Shown here piece by piece: positions 6,701 through 14,098 of a DNA stretch of 51,119 nucleotides. The stretch lies in assembly GCA_964405805.1 (NCBI GenBank), contig CAYOPE010000003.1, positions 1 through 51,119 on the forward strand, read 5' to 3'. The notes beneath the pieces were generated by a model, which was given only the letters and a program-made list of their open reading frames with translations, was not told where the DNA came from and searched no databases. The stretch is from CAYOPE01 sp964405805. Its GTDB lineage: Bacteria > Patescibacteriota > Doudnabacteria > UBA920 > O2-02-FULL-48-8. The position numbers were made by a program, and so were the translations under genes. The first letter of the stretch is position 1; the number at the start of each line of letters is the position of its first letter.

Positions 6701-6829
6701 CATCTTCAGGGTACCGTGCAATTCGGTGATCGGTGGTAAATCCCCACACCAAGTTTTGGTGTGGGGATGTAGTCCGGATAGAAGAAGATGTGCTTTTTTG
6801 CACATGCCCTAAAGAATAGGGTTTTAATT
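6701..6829 (+). promoter_or_regulatory. FMN riboswitch (RFN element) with expression platform
   Basis: P1 CATCTTC/GAAGATG closes the element (6701-6707/6784-6790). Inside are conserved RFN pieces AGGG, GTGCAATTC, CGGTGGTAAATCCCCAC and AGTCCGGAT..AGAAG. One variable stem is a perfect CCCCACACC/GGTGTGGGG hairpin. Downstream, GTGC-TTTTTT-GCAC (6790-6803) and CCCTA/TAGGG followed by TTTTAATTT (6807-6830) can form alternative or terminator hairpins. FMN binding should turn off the downstream transporter. Confidence 0.9.
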
Positions 6830-6830
6830 T

Positions 6831-6876
6831 ACCCCTCATCTGCCCTGCGGGCATCTTCTCCCGCAAGGGGAGAAGA
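6831..6876 (+). repeat. Dispersed palindromic repeat (CCCCTCATCTG family)
   Basis: It begins ACCCCTCATCTG and ends in the hairpin TCTTCTCCC-GCAA-GGGGAGAAGA. The same modules occur at 25128-25279. The GGGGAG of the right arm lies about 10 nt before the transporter ATG, so the repeat may supply its ribosome-binding site. Confidence 0.75.
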
Positions 6877-6881
6877 AACAT

Positions 6882-7814
6882 ATGAATAAAAACACCATGG
6901 GTCCTTGGTTGGTAAGTCTGGCTGCGATTCTCTGGGCAGTGGACGCGCCATTCAGAAAATATTTAACTACCCAGCTTTCATCCACCACGATTGTCTTGAT
7001 GGAACATGTGTTGATCGCTGTGTTTGCCATAGGAATTTTATTGCCGCGAGTGGCTGAGATGAAGCGGCTGTCCTGGCGCGAGTGGCTGTCTGTGATCTTC
7101 ATCGGATTCGGAGGTTCAGCGCTCGCCACAGTTTTGTTCACGCAGAGTTTTCATTATCTCAATCCCACAGTTGCAATTCTTCTGCAGAAATTGCAGCCTC
7201 TGATCGCGATTTTGCTGGCTTACATAGTTCTCAAAGAAAAATTGTCGAAAAATTTCTGGCTCTGGGCAGTGGTCGCGATCTTCGGCGCATACATTGTCTC
7301 GTTTCCGACCTTGAAAGCGACAGGATTTACTTGGAATTCAAATATGCTTGGCGTGCTGCTTGCTCTCGGCGCTGCGTTTTTCTGGGGCGGGTCCACAGTC
7401 TTCGGCAGATTTGTCCTGAACAAAGTTAGTTTTCAAATGATGACTAGCTTGCGTTTTCTCTCCGCGCTTGTTTTTCTCTTTTTGATGAACGTCTACTATG
7501 GCACGCTGCGTGAAGTCTCTTTGGCCACTGGCAAAGATTGGTTTTTCGTGTTTATGACAGCCATCATCGCAGGCTTCATCTCGCTGATGATCTACTATTA
7601 CGGCTTGCGCTCGACCAAAGCTTCAGTGGCCACGATCTGTGAGCTAGCATTTCCGTTTGCCGCGGTGATCGTGAACTGGATTTTCCTCGGTGCCACGCTT
7701 TCCGTCATGCAAATCGTCGGCGGATTGATTTTACTTTTCGCAATTACCAGACTGACAATTGTAAATGAATCAGAAATAGAAAAAACCGCCGAGGCCGAAG
7801 CCAGGGCGGTTTGA
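6882..7814 (+). CDS. ribN: EamA/DMT-family transporter, probable riboflavin transporter (RibN-like), 310 aa
   Basis: Ten hydrophobic helices in two EamA repeats (about residues 7-140 and 155-295), typical of the drug/metabolite transporter superfamily. The preceding FMN riboswitch and riboflavin kinase point to riboflavin uptake; RibN is the DMT member known under FMN-riboswitch control. The C-terminal tail (about the last 11 residues, EKTAEAEARAV) is encoded by the terminator hairpin of the convergent gene at 7832. The symbol rests on context and family, not on residue-level proof. Confidence 0.75.
   Translation: MNKNTMGPWLVSLAAILWAVDAPFRKYLTTQLSSTTIVLMEHVLIAVFAIGILLPRVAEMKRLSWREWLSVIFIGFGGSALATVLFTQSFHYLNPTVAILLQKLQPLIAILLAYIVLKEKLSKNFWLWAVVAIFGAYIVSFPTLKATGFTWNSNMLGVLLALGAAFFWGGSTVFGRFVLNKVSFQMMTSLRFLSALVFLFLMNVYYGTLREVSLATGKDWFFVFMTAIIAGFISLMIYYYGLRSTKASVATICELAFPFAAVIVNWIFLGATLSVMQIVGGLILLFAITRLTIVNESEIEKTAEAEARAV
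7779..7813 (-). terminator. Terminator of the 7832-8347 gene, inside the 3' end of ribN
   Basis: Minus strand: ACCGCC (7810-7805) pairs with GGCGGT (7790-7785), followed by six more T residues. The same bases are the last codons of ribN. Confidence 0.75.
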
Positions 7815-7831
7815 AAGTCAGGCTAGCTGAG

Positions 7832-8347
7832 CTAGCTGATGGAAGGCGGTGTGAAGAGGTACTCCGGCGGCACGATCCGACGTTCACGAAAGGCTCGATG
7901 GAGGCGCAGGAAGTATCGTCGCCATTGATCGAACTCGCGACTAGACTGGAGGAACACCCGCTGGGTGTCGCGATTGGTTTCGAGTTCAGCTGCGAGCATA
8001 AACGCCTGACTGCCACGGCAGATGAGCATTTCTTTGCGATAGCCGAGGGCTCGGAGGCCGTTGTCATAGAAGCCTGAAACCATCAGGCAAGCCGAACCGA
8101 TGGTATCGGCGATCCGCGGCACGAAAGTGCGAAGAGGCGCTTCAGCCTTTTTGGCATAGATGAGAACTGCGGCTGCTTGGTCAACTTCAGTTTCCGGGAC
8201 CCACGCGTAGTCAGCGAGGATCATGGCCTTGTGCCAGACGTTGGCATCACTGACATCATTGCGGAACCTCGGCGGCGTCATTTGGTTCAGCGCGTCGACG
8301 AAGAACTGAGCTGTTTCGTCTCGATTTCTGTGACCTACAATTGTCAT
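7832..8347 (-). CDS. Hypothetical protein, 171 aa (high-GC set)
   Basis: Perfect SD ACGGAGGA 4 nt before the ATG. The product is soluble and rich in Arg, Ala and Phe, with several aromatic/acidic helices; I see no signal peptide, no membrane span and no motif I recognise. It has its own promoter (8374-8402) and a terminator that overlaps the end of ribN. GC and codon use differ sharply from ribN and mscL on either side. Confidence 0.7.
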   Translation of the reverse strand: MTIVGHRNRDETAQFFVDALNQMTPPRFRNDVSDANVWHKAMILADYAWVPETEVDQAAAVLIYAKKAEAPLRTFVPRIADTIGSACLMVSGFYDNGLRALGYRKEMLICRGSQAFMLAAELETNRDTQRVFLQSSREFDQWRRYFLRLHRAFRERRIVPPEYLFTPPSIS

Positions 8348-8373
8348 CTCGTCCTCCGTTAGAAACTGGTAGT

Positions 8374-8402
8374 ATTTTATGCTATATTAGAACTATAATC
8401 AA
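8374..8402 (-). promoter_or_regulatory. Promoter for the 8347 gene, overlapping the mscL -10
   Basis: Minus strand TTGATT (8402-8397), 17-bp spacer, TAAAAT (8379-8374). A plus-strand TATAAT at 8394-8399, 13 nt before the mscL ATG, overlaps the -35, so the two promoters are mutually exclusive in space. Confidence 0.65.
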
Positions 8403-8412
8403 CATTGGAAAT

Positions 8413-8796
8413 ATGTGGAAGGAATTTAAAGAATTCGCGATCAAGGGAAATGCGATTGATCTCGCTGTCGGGGTCGTGATCGGGGCTGCCTTTGGCCAAG
8501 TCGTAAATTCACTAGTCACTGATGTCATCAATCCGATCTTGAGCCTATTTACGGGTCACATCTACTTTGCCAATCTCAAGCTCGTGGTGTTTCATCACGC
8601 GATTAATCTTGGCGTATTTCTAAATGCTGTGATTAATTTTTTCATCGTAGCATTTGCCGTGTTTCTAATAGTTAAGCAAATTAACAGATTTCGCCGAAAA
8701 GAAGAAGCCAAAGAAAAAGAGTGCCAGTTTTGCAAAAGCATGATTGCGCTCAGCGCCACGAGGTGTCCTCATTGCACCTCGGATCTGTTGCCATGA
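8413..8796 (+). CDS. mscL: Large-conductance mechanosensitive channel MscL with C-terminal zinc ribbon, 127 aa
   Basis: MscL releases solutes on hypo-osmotic shock. WKEFKEFAIKGNAIDLAVGVVIGAAFG is the conserved N-terminal amphipathic helix and TM1; the periplasmic loop is short (about residues 57-70); TM2 (about 72-95) is followed by a basic RFRRKEE segment. The C-terminus adds CQFC...CPHC (Cys104, 107, 118, 121), a zinc-ribbon tail in place of the usual helical bundle. ATG at 8413 is chosen because homology starts there; the leader is only a few nt. Confidence 0.9.
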   Translation: MWKEFKEFAIKGNAIDLAVGVVIGAAFGQVVNSLVTDVINPILSLFTGHIYFANLKLVVFHHAINLGVFLNAVINFFIVAFAVFLIVKQINRFRRKEEAKEKECQFCKSMIALSATRCPHCTSDLLP

Positions 8797-8800
8797 AAAT

Positions 8801-8829
8801 AAAAATCCCCTTAATCATAGGGGATTTTT
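8801..8829. terminator. Bidirectional terminator between mscL and rpmB
   Basis: AAAAATCCCC (8801-8810) and GGGGATTTTT (8820-8829) form a symmetric hairpin with T-runs on both strands. It serves the convergent mscL and rpmB genes. Confidence 0.8.
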
Positions 8830-9019
8830 ATGCGGCGACCATAGCCATCTTTCTGTTGTGCGTTTTCATGCACTTTACGCAAGCTTTGACTCTACGACCA
8901 TGATCGAGGGTCAGCCACTGCAAGTTCGGATAGAGCCGAACCTTAGTTTTTCTCATGGAGTGTGAGCGAGTAAAAGTTGCAAGATAGCCTTTGCCGCAGA
9001 TCTGACAAATTCTTGCCAT
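8828..9019 (-). CDS. rpmB: 50S ribosomal protein L28, 63 aa
   Basis: MARICQICGKG, SHSMRKTKVRLYPNLQ and RVKACVKCMKT are the L28 signature, with two Cys pairs (CQIC, CVKC) as in zinc-binding L28. The length is normal. A resident gene in GC; it is monocistronic and convergent with mscL. Confidence 0.92.
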   Translation of the reverse strand: MARICQICGKGYLATFTRSHSMRKTKVRLYPNLQWLTLDHGRRVKACVKCMKTHNRKMAMVAA

Positions 9020-9097
9020 ACAATTGTAAAAGGATTAATTTAGCTTTAAAATTAAAGCACTTAGAAAGTTTAGCATAATTAGGCAGGCAGGTCAACC

Positions 9098-9724
9098 ATG
9101 GATCCACTTAGCATCATCATCTATATCGCAATTCTTCTGTTTTCCGTGATCTTTCATGAGATCGCGCATGGACTCATGGCAGAAAAGCTGGGCGACCCAA
9201 CTGCCAGAGAAGCTGGCAGGCTGACTCTCAATCCCATCCCGCACATCGATCCAATCGGGTCAATCTTGCTGCCACTATTTCTCTACTGGGCGACGAATGG
9301 CACTTTTGTGTTTGGCTCAGCTAAACCTGTGCCTGTGGACTACAGAAATCTTCGAAACATTCGCCGCGACATGATCCTGATTTCTCTGGCAGGCCCTTTT
9401 ACGAATTTTTTGCTGGCTGTCGTGGCTGCTGCTGTGTATCGGCTGGTGCCAAACATTTCGAGCTTGGGCCAGAACCTGCTTGTGGAAACTGTGAGTCTCA
9501 ATCTAGTCCTGGGACTATTTAATCTAATCCCCATCCCCCCACTGGACGGGTCAAAAGTTCTAGCTAGTCTATTTGGTTTCCTAGATCGAAGCTGGATGTA
9601 TATGATTTTGTCGCTTGAGCGCTATGGATTTATTATTTTAGTAATTTTTTTGTACACGGGAATAATTGAGAAAATTTTGGTCCCGCCTTTGACTGCAGCG
9701 CTGAGATTTTTATTGGGAGCTTGA
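9098..9724 (+). CDS. Site-2 protease family (M50) membrane metalloprotease, 208 aa
   Basis: FHEIAHG (residues about 20-26) is the zinc HExxH in the first membrane segment. NPIPHIDPIGS follows, and FNLIPIPPLDGSKV supplies the NPDG-type third ligand. Five or six membrane segments and no PDZ domain are seen, so this is the short stand-alone class rather than RseP. The family cleaves membrane-embedded substrates in the bilayer. The substrate is unknown. Confidence 0.88.
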   Translation: MDPLSIIIYIAILLFSVIFHEIAHGLMAEKLGDPTAREAGRLTLNPIPHIDPIGSILLPLFLYWATNGTFVFGSAKPVPVDYRNLRNIRRDMILISLAGPFTNFLLAVVAAAVYRLVPNISSLGQNLLVETVSLNLVLGLFNLIPIPPLDGSKVLASLFGFLDRSWMYMILSLERYGFIILVIFLYTGIIEKILVPPLTAALRFLLGA

Positions 9725-9730
9725 TAAGAA

Positions 9731-9789
9731 CTCCCCCGGCGCTGTCGCGCCACCCCCTCTTTAATTAAAGAGGGGGTAGGGGGAGTTTT
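9731..9789. repeat. GC-rich palindromic intergenic repeat
   Basis: CTCCCCC (left) pairs with GGGGGAG (right), enclosing GGCGC-TGTC-GCGCC and CCCCCTCTTT-AA-TTAAAGAGGGGG hairpins. BIME-like. It could terminate transcription from the protease gene. Confidence 0.7.
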
Positions 9790-9795
9790 GCTAAG

Positions 9796-9828
9796 CAAAA
9801 AGGGCGCTCAACTTGCGTCGAGCGCCCT
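9796..9828 (-). terminator. Terminator of the 9848-10812 unit
   Basis: Minus strand GGGCGCTC (9827-9820) pairs with GAGCGCCC (9809-9802), followed by a T-run. Confidence 0.8.
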
Positions 9829-9847
9829 TGCCTCCTTGTAGATCCTC

Positions 9848-10039
9848 CTATCTCGTTATCTTGAGCCGCGAGGTTGGCTCGTCATCGTCCGGCCCGCGGC
9901 GCAGATGTTTTTTGTCGTACAGTCTTTCGACGGCTTCTCGCGCTTTGTCATCGGCGTGCTTGACCACGTTTTCGCGGTCCTGAGCAGTTCGAGGTGTCCG
10001 GCGTCCGTGAGCCTTTGGCTTGTGTCGTTTTTTTGACAT
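9848..10039 (-). CDS. Small basic/charged hypothetical protein, 63 aa (high-GC set)
   Basis: ATG at 10039 with AGGAG about 6 nt upstream; a longer in-frame start at 10117 lies inside the preceding gene and is not used here. MSKKRHKPKAHGRR is strongly basic; the middle is a charged helix and the C-terminus is Arg/Asp rich. No cysteine and no membrane segment. It is coupled to the metalloprotease-like gene, whose stop is part of this SD. Nucleic-acid binding is possible but unproven. Confidence 0.6.
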   Translation of the reverse strand: MSKKRHKPKAHGRRTPRTAQDRENVVKHADDKAREAVERLYDKKHLRRGPDDDEPTSRLKITR

Positions 10040-10047
10040 CTCATCTC

Positions 10048-10812
10048 CTAAGGTCCGCCCACACCTGCCGCGGTCAGAATAGATCTGAGTCCTGCGCACG
10101 GTAGTCTGTATTGGCAAGCCCTCACAGCGTCGTCGATTAGGGCGTTGCTGTAGCCGACGTCTTGACCTGCATTACGGATCACCCTGGTCAGTTCGCAGGT
10201 GATTATCCAAGCCCTCAGCTCCTCGTTCAGACGTTCTTCAGCCGTATGGTCCTGCTTCGTGAAATAACCTTTATTCTCTAGATGGATCACCTCATGCGCG
10301 AGAGCCAGAGCAATAAAGTTTTTCCACTCAGGGGTAATGACCGGGAACTGACCGCTGTTTTGTTGCACAGCCTCATAGAGTCGCAAGCCCGCGACGCCGA
10401 TGATGTAATTTCCATCGGGCAGTATGTTCGAGACCATGAAGGCTTTGTCGCTGCGAGGCTTTCCATTTTTGTCCATGAAGTACGGGGCGACACCAATCGT
10501 GAGTCTCCCCATCTTCTGTTGTGCGTTAAGCCAGATGAGTCGGTTTTTCAGGCCTTCCGGCATGTACGAGTTGATCGGCGCGGTCGGATCGAGAGTCAGA
10601 GCGATTCGGTTAAAGAATTGTTTCCCAATCTCGTTTTGTTGTTCGGGGCTCAGCGGCTGTACGTGTTGCGCGTTTGGCGTTTGTGGTTCCTTTGCGTGAT
10701 CGCTTCGGAGCACAAGAGTCCCCACAATCGCTAGAGCAACAACCAGCCAGAAGAGTTTTCTTGAGCGCTTTTTACGCGCTCTCAACACTCGACGGTTCGT
10801 GCGATTGCGCAT
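10048..10812 (-). CDS. Membrane-anchored protein with HExxH motif, putative zinc metalloprotease, 254 aa
   Basis: A basic N-terminus (RRVLRARKKRSRK) precedes one membrane helix (about residues 20-36, LFWLVVALAIVGTLVLR), so the bulk is extracytoplasmic. ALAHEVIHLENKGY (about residues 170-183) holds HEVIH, the zinc-protease motif, with an acidic NEELRAW downstream as a possible third ligand. Two or three cysteines lie in the C-terminal quarter. SD AGAGGA. I recognise no family by name; the protease call rests on the motif only. It heads a two-gene high-GC unit. Confidence 0.65.
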   Translation of the reverse strand: MRNRTNRRVLRARKKRSRKLFWLVVALAIVGTLVLRSDHAKEPQTPNAQHVQPLSPEQQNEIGKQFFNRIALTLDPTAPINSYMPEGLKNRLIWLNAQQKMGRLTIGVAPYFMDKNGKPRSDKAFMVSNILPDGNYIIGVAGLRLYEAVQQNSGQFPVITPEWKNFIALALAHEVIHLENKGYFTKQDHTAEERLNEELRAWIITCELTRVIRNAGQDVGYSNALIDDAVRACQYRLPCAGLRSILTAAGVGGP

Positions 10813-10854
10813 ATGATCCTCTTTCGAAAATGGCCGACGTGTTGTCGACAGGCA

Positions 10855-10905
10855 AGCTTATCACAATTGGCTACATTTGACAACCCTTAGATTTCCTGTT
10901 ACTAT
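10855..10905. promoter_or_regulatory. Divergent promoters sharing -35: rpsL (+) and the 10812 gene (-)
   Basis: Plus: TTGACA (10877-10882), 17 bp, TACTAT (10900-10905), giving a leader of about 54 nt before rpsL. Minus: TTGTCA (10883-10878), 17 bp, TAAGCT (10860-10855). The -35 boxes overlap by five bases, the same arrangement as at 4363-4413. Confidence 0.75.
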
Positions 10906-10931
10906 TTGCCAGTAATTAAATTCGTTGTTTC

Positions 10932-10965
10932 GAGTTGCAACAACGGCCTTTATAGCCGTTTTTCT
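10932..10965 (+). promoter_or_regulatory. Attenuator-like hairpin abutting the rpsL start
   Basis: ACGGC-CTTTATA-GCCGT (10942-10958) followed by TTTTC ends two bases before the rpsL ATG. An upstream GTTG...CAAC hairpin (10924-10941) sits just 5' and could compete. The form is a terminator, yet it lies between the promoter and the first gene of the operon. Confidence 0.55.
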
Positions 10966-11379
10966 ATGCCCACAATCAACCAGCTAGTCCGAAAAGGACG
11001 AATTAAAGAAACTTATAAATCCAAAACTCCAGCTTTGGATCGCGGTTTTAACCTGCTCCAAGGCCAGCCTTTTACATTTCCAAAAGGATCACCTTTTAAG
11101 CGCGGAGTTTGTATAAAGGTCACCACTACTACACCGAAAAAGCCAAATTCAGCTTTGCGAAAGATCGCTCGAGTACGTTTGTCTAATGGCATGGAAGTCA
11201 CAGCCTACATCCCAGGCGTGGGTCACAATCTTCAGGAACACAGTGTAGTCATGATTCGTGGCGGCCGTGTGAAAGATTTGCCTGGAGTTCGCTATCATAT
11301 TGTCCGCGGAAAGCTAGACGCATCCGGAGTCGAAGGACGCAAGCGCGGCCGATCTAAATATGGAGCTAAGAGATCATAA
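10966..11379 (+). CDS. rpsL: 30S ribosomal protein S12, 137 aa
   Basis: MPTINQLVRKGR, KKPNSALRKIARVRLSNG, and GGRVKDLPGVRYHIVRG with KYGAKR at the end are the S12 hallmarks of the decoding centre. ATG at 10966 gives the canonical MPTINQ; the frame open upstream is leader. First gene of the str operon, under the promoter at 10877. Confidence 0.97.
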   Translation: MPTINQLVRKGRIKETYKSKTPALDRGFNLLQGQPFTFPKGSPFKRGVCIKVTTTTPKKPNSALRKIARVRLSNGMEVTAYIPGVGHNLQEHSVVMIRGGRVKDLPGVRYHIVRGKLDASGVEGRKRGRSKYGAKRS

Positions 11380-11383
11380 ATTT

Positions 11384-11869
11384 ATGCCAAGAAAAGCACG
11401 ATCATATAAAAAACATCCGGTTGACCCAGATTATAAATACAATAGTGTTAAAATTGCTAAGTTTATAAACTACGTCATGACTCGCGGTAAGAAAACCGTG
11501 GCTACGAAAGTAGTTTATGGCGCTTTTGATAAAATTGCAGCTGACCTAAAGGCTGATCCAAAAGTTGTATTTGAACAAGCCATCAGAAATGTCTCGCCGA
11601 TAGTGGAAGTCAAAGGACGCCGAATCGGAGGCGCGAACTATCAAGTCCCGATGGAAGTACAGGAGCCACGCAAGACCACTCTCGGAATGAATTGGATCAT
11701 CGACGCGGCTAGAGCCAAAAAAGGAAAGCCAATGGCTGAGAAATTAGCCACAGAACTGATGGAAGCCTATAACAAAGTCGGCGCAGCCATAAAAAAGCGA
11801 GAAGACGTGCACCGAATGGCAGAAGCAAACAAGGCCTTTGCCCACTTTGCGAGATTCCAAAGGCGCTAA
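11384..11869 (+). CDS. rpsG: 30S ribosomal protein S7, 161 aa
   Basis: MPRKARSYKKHPVDPDYKYNS, then INYVMTRGKKTVA, VSPIVEVKGRRIGGANYQVP and the C-terminal HRMAEANKAFAHFARF match S7, the assembly nucleator of the 30S head. ATG at 11384, 4 nt after the rpsL stop; no SD. Confidence 0.97.
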   Translation: MPRKARSYKKHPVDPDYKYNSVKIAKFINYVMTRGKKTVATKVVYGAFDKIAADLKADPKVVFEQAIRNVSPIVEVKGRRIGGANYQVPMEVQEPRKTTLGMNWIIDAARAKKGKPMAEKLATELMEAYNKVGAAIKKREDVHRMAEANKAFAHFARFQRR

Positions 11870-11962
11870 TTAAGAATTTTGAATTTAGAATTTCGAATCA
11901 ATTTCGAATATTTAATTATTCTAATTTCAATCAAAATTCAAAATTAATTATTCAAAATTTTA
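11870..11962 (+). repeat. AT-rich dispersed inverted repeat, copy A
   Basis: Pattern TTGAATTTAGAATTT...AATTCAAAATTAATTATT, largely self-complementary. Related copies lie at 18332-18425 (reverse orientation), 23368-23455 and 28667-28752. This one is between rpsG and fusA. Confidence 0.8.
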
Positions 11963-11965
11963 ACA

Positions 11966-14098
11966 ATGCCCAGAGAGTATTCACTTCAGAAAACCAGGAA
12001 CATCGGGATTATTGCCCACATCGATGCCGGTAAGACTACGACTACTGAGTCGATTTTGTTTTATACTGGAAAAATTCACAAAATTGGCGCGGTGCACGAG
12101 GGCAACACTGCCATGGACTGGATGGAACAGGGGCGCGAGCGCGGCATCACGATCACTGCTGCTGCGACTACTTCTTTTTGGTCGCAGAGCTTGCAGAACG
12201 GCGGCAAGGCAGATGACACACATCGAATCAACATTATCGACACACCAGGCCACGTAGACTTCACTGTAGAAGTCGAGCGTTCTCTGCGCGTGCTGGATGG
12301 CGCAGTCGTGGTGTTTGACGGCAAAATGGGTGTGGAGCCTCAGTCAGAAACTGTCTGGCGCCAGGCAGACAAATACAATGTGCCGCGCATGTGCTTTATA
12401 AATAAGATCAACCAGACCGGTGGCGATTTTTATAAATCCTTAGACGCAATTCACAAACGATTGTCCCCAAACGCATTTCCAATTCAGCTTCCTGTTGGCT
12501 TTGAAAAAGATATTGTCGGCGTTGTTGATTTGGTGAAAATGAAATCCTACACATATAAAGATCACAAAGACAAAGGCTTCACAGAAGGCGAAGTACCTGC
12601 AGACATGATGGAAAAGTGCAAAGACTATCGCCACCGATTGATCGAGAAGGTGGTCGAGTCAGACGATGCAATCATGGAAAAATATCTGGCAGGCACAGAG
12701 CTTTCGGAAGATGAGATCCGATCAGCGATTCGCATGGCTACTCTGACTGGTAAATTTTATCCAGTAGTGGGCGGCGACGGCCGGGGACTCATTGTTACCA
12801 CAATTTTAGATGCAGTGGTAAACTATTTGCCATCACCTTTGGATAAGCCTCCAGTAAAAGCTGTTCACGCGAAGACCAAAGAAGAGCTGACCATTACTCC
12901 CGATGATAATGCAAAGTTTGTTGGCTTAGCTTTCAAAATTGCCACTGATCCTTTTGTAGGCAAGCTGGCTTTCTTCCGTGTATACACAGGCGTCCTCCAA
13001 GCTGGCTCATACATTTTAAATACTCGATCTGGTAACAAAGAACGCGTCGGCCGTCTCGTTCGTCTGCATGCTGATAGCCGCGAAGAAGTGAAAGAAGTTT
13101 ATGCTGGAGATATCGCCGCTTTGGTTGGCCCGAAAGATACTTTCACTGGTGACACCCTCTGCGATGTCGATTTTCCAGTTCAGCTCGAATCTATCAAATT
13201 CCCAGAGCCAGTTATTTCTGTAGCTATCGAGCCGAAGACCAAGCAAGACCAGGAAAAGATGGGCTTGGCTTTACAGAAACTTGCTGAAGAAGACCCGACT
13301 TTCAGAGTGAAGACTGACGAAGAGACCAACCAGACTCTGATCGCTGGAATGGGTGAACTTCATCTGGAAATTCTAGTTGACCGTATGAAGCGCGAGTTTA
13401 AAGTAGAAGCAAATGTCGGCCGACCGCAAGTGGCTTACAAAGAAACTATCAAGGGCAAGAGCGAAGCTGAGGGCAAATACATTCGCCAGACTGGCGGACG
13501 TGGTCAGTATGGTCACGTGCTCATCCGCATCGAGCCGCAAGATGATCCTACGAAGGGAAATGAATTTATAAATGAGATCGTCGGTGGTGTAGTGCCGAAA
13601 GAATACATCAGGCCGATCGAAAAAGGAATTGAGGAAGCAGAGGACCGCGGTGTCATCGCCGGTTTCCCGATTCTAAATGTGAAGTCTACGGTTTATGATG
13701 GCAGCTACCACGAAGTCGACTCATCTGAAATTGCGTTTAAAATTGCGGCTAGCATGGCTTTTCAGGATGCTGTGAAAAAAGCCCAGCCAATTTTGCTTGA
13801 GCCGATCATGAAGGTTGAGGTACTTACTCCTGAGACGTCTCTAGGTGATGTCATTGGCGACCTCAATGCCAAGCGCGGACAAATCAATGAAATGACTGAA
13901 CGAGGAAACCTGAAAGTCGTGGACGCAGAAGTGCCGCTGGCTGAAATGTTTGGTTATGCGACACAAATTCGATCCATGTCACAGGGACAGGCTTCGTACT
14001 CTATGGAATTTCATCACTATGCTGAAGTGCCACGAAATGTGGCTGAGAAAATTATAGGTGAATCGGGAAAGATCCGCGTTGGTCAGGTTGGAAAGTAA
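11966..14098 (+). CDS. fusA: Elongation factor G, 710 aa
   Basis: The GTPase that drives translocation. G1 AHIDAGKT (17-24), G2 RERGITI, G3 DTPGH and the G', II, III, IV and V domains are all present at normal length. The G4 motif, normally NKxD, reads NKIN (residues 146-149; codons 12401-12412), so the guanine-contacting Asp is Asn. The final domain has the usual GYATQIRSMSQGQASYSMEF. ATG follows the AT-rich repeat with no SD. A terminator hairpin follows at 14188. Confidence 0.97.
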   Translation: MPREYSLQKTRNIGIIAHIDAGKTTTTESILFYTGKIHKIGAVHEGNTAMDWMEQGRERGITITAAATTSFWSQSLQNGGKADDTHRINIIDTPGHVDFTVEVERSLRVLDGAVVVFDGKMGVEPQSETVWRQADKYNVPRMCFINKINQTGGDFYKSLDAIHKRLSPNAFPIQLPVGFEKDIVGVVDLVKMKSYTYKDHKDKGFTEGEVPADMMEKCKDYRHRLIEKVVESDDAIMEKYLAGTELSEDEIRSAIRMATLTGKFYPVVGGDGRGLIVTTILDAVVNYLPSPLDKPPVKAVHAKTKEELTITPDDNAKFVGLAFKIATDPFVGKLAFFRVYTGVLQAGSYILNTRSGNKERVGRLVRLHADSREEVKEVYAGDIAALVGPKDTFTGDTLCDVDFPVQLESIKFPEPVISVAIEPKTKQDQEKMGLALQKLAEEDPTFRVKTDEETNQTLIAGMGELHLEILVDRMKREFKVEANVGRPQVAYKETIKGKSEAEGKYIRQTGGRGQYGHVLIRIEPQDDPTKGNEFINEIVGGVVPKEYIRPIEKGIEEAEDRGVIAGFPILNVKSTVYDGSYHEVDSSEIAFKIAASMAFQDAVKKAQPILLEPIMKVEVLTPETSLGDVIGDLNAKRGQINEMTERGNLKVVDAEVPLAEMFGYATQIRSMSQGQASYSMEFHHYAEVPRNVAEKIIGESGKIRVGQVGK

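Noticed and set aside
9731..9789. Transposon end
   Set aside because: Palindromic but with no transposase and no matching partner end; better described as a BIME-like repeat or terminator.
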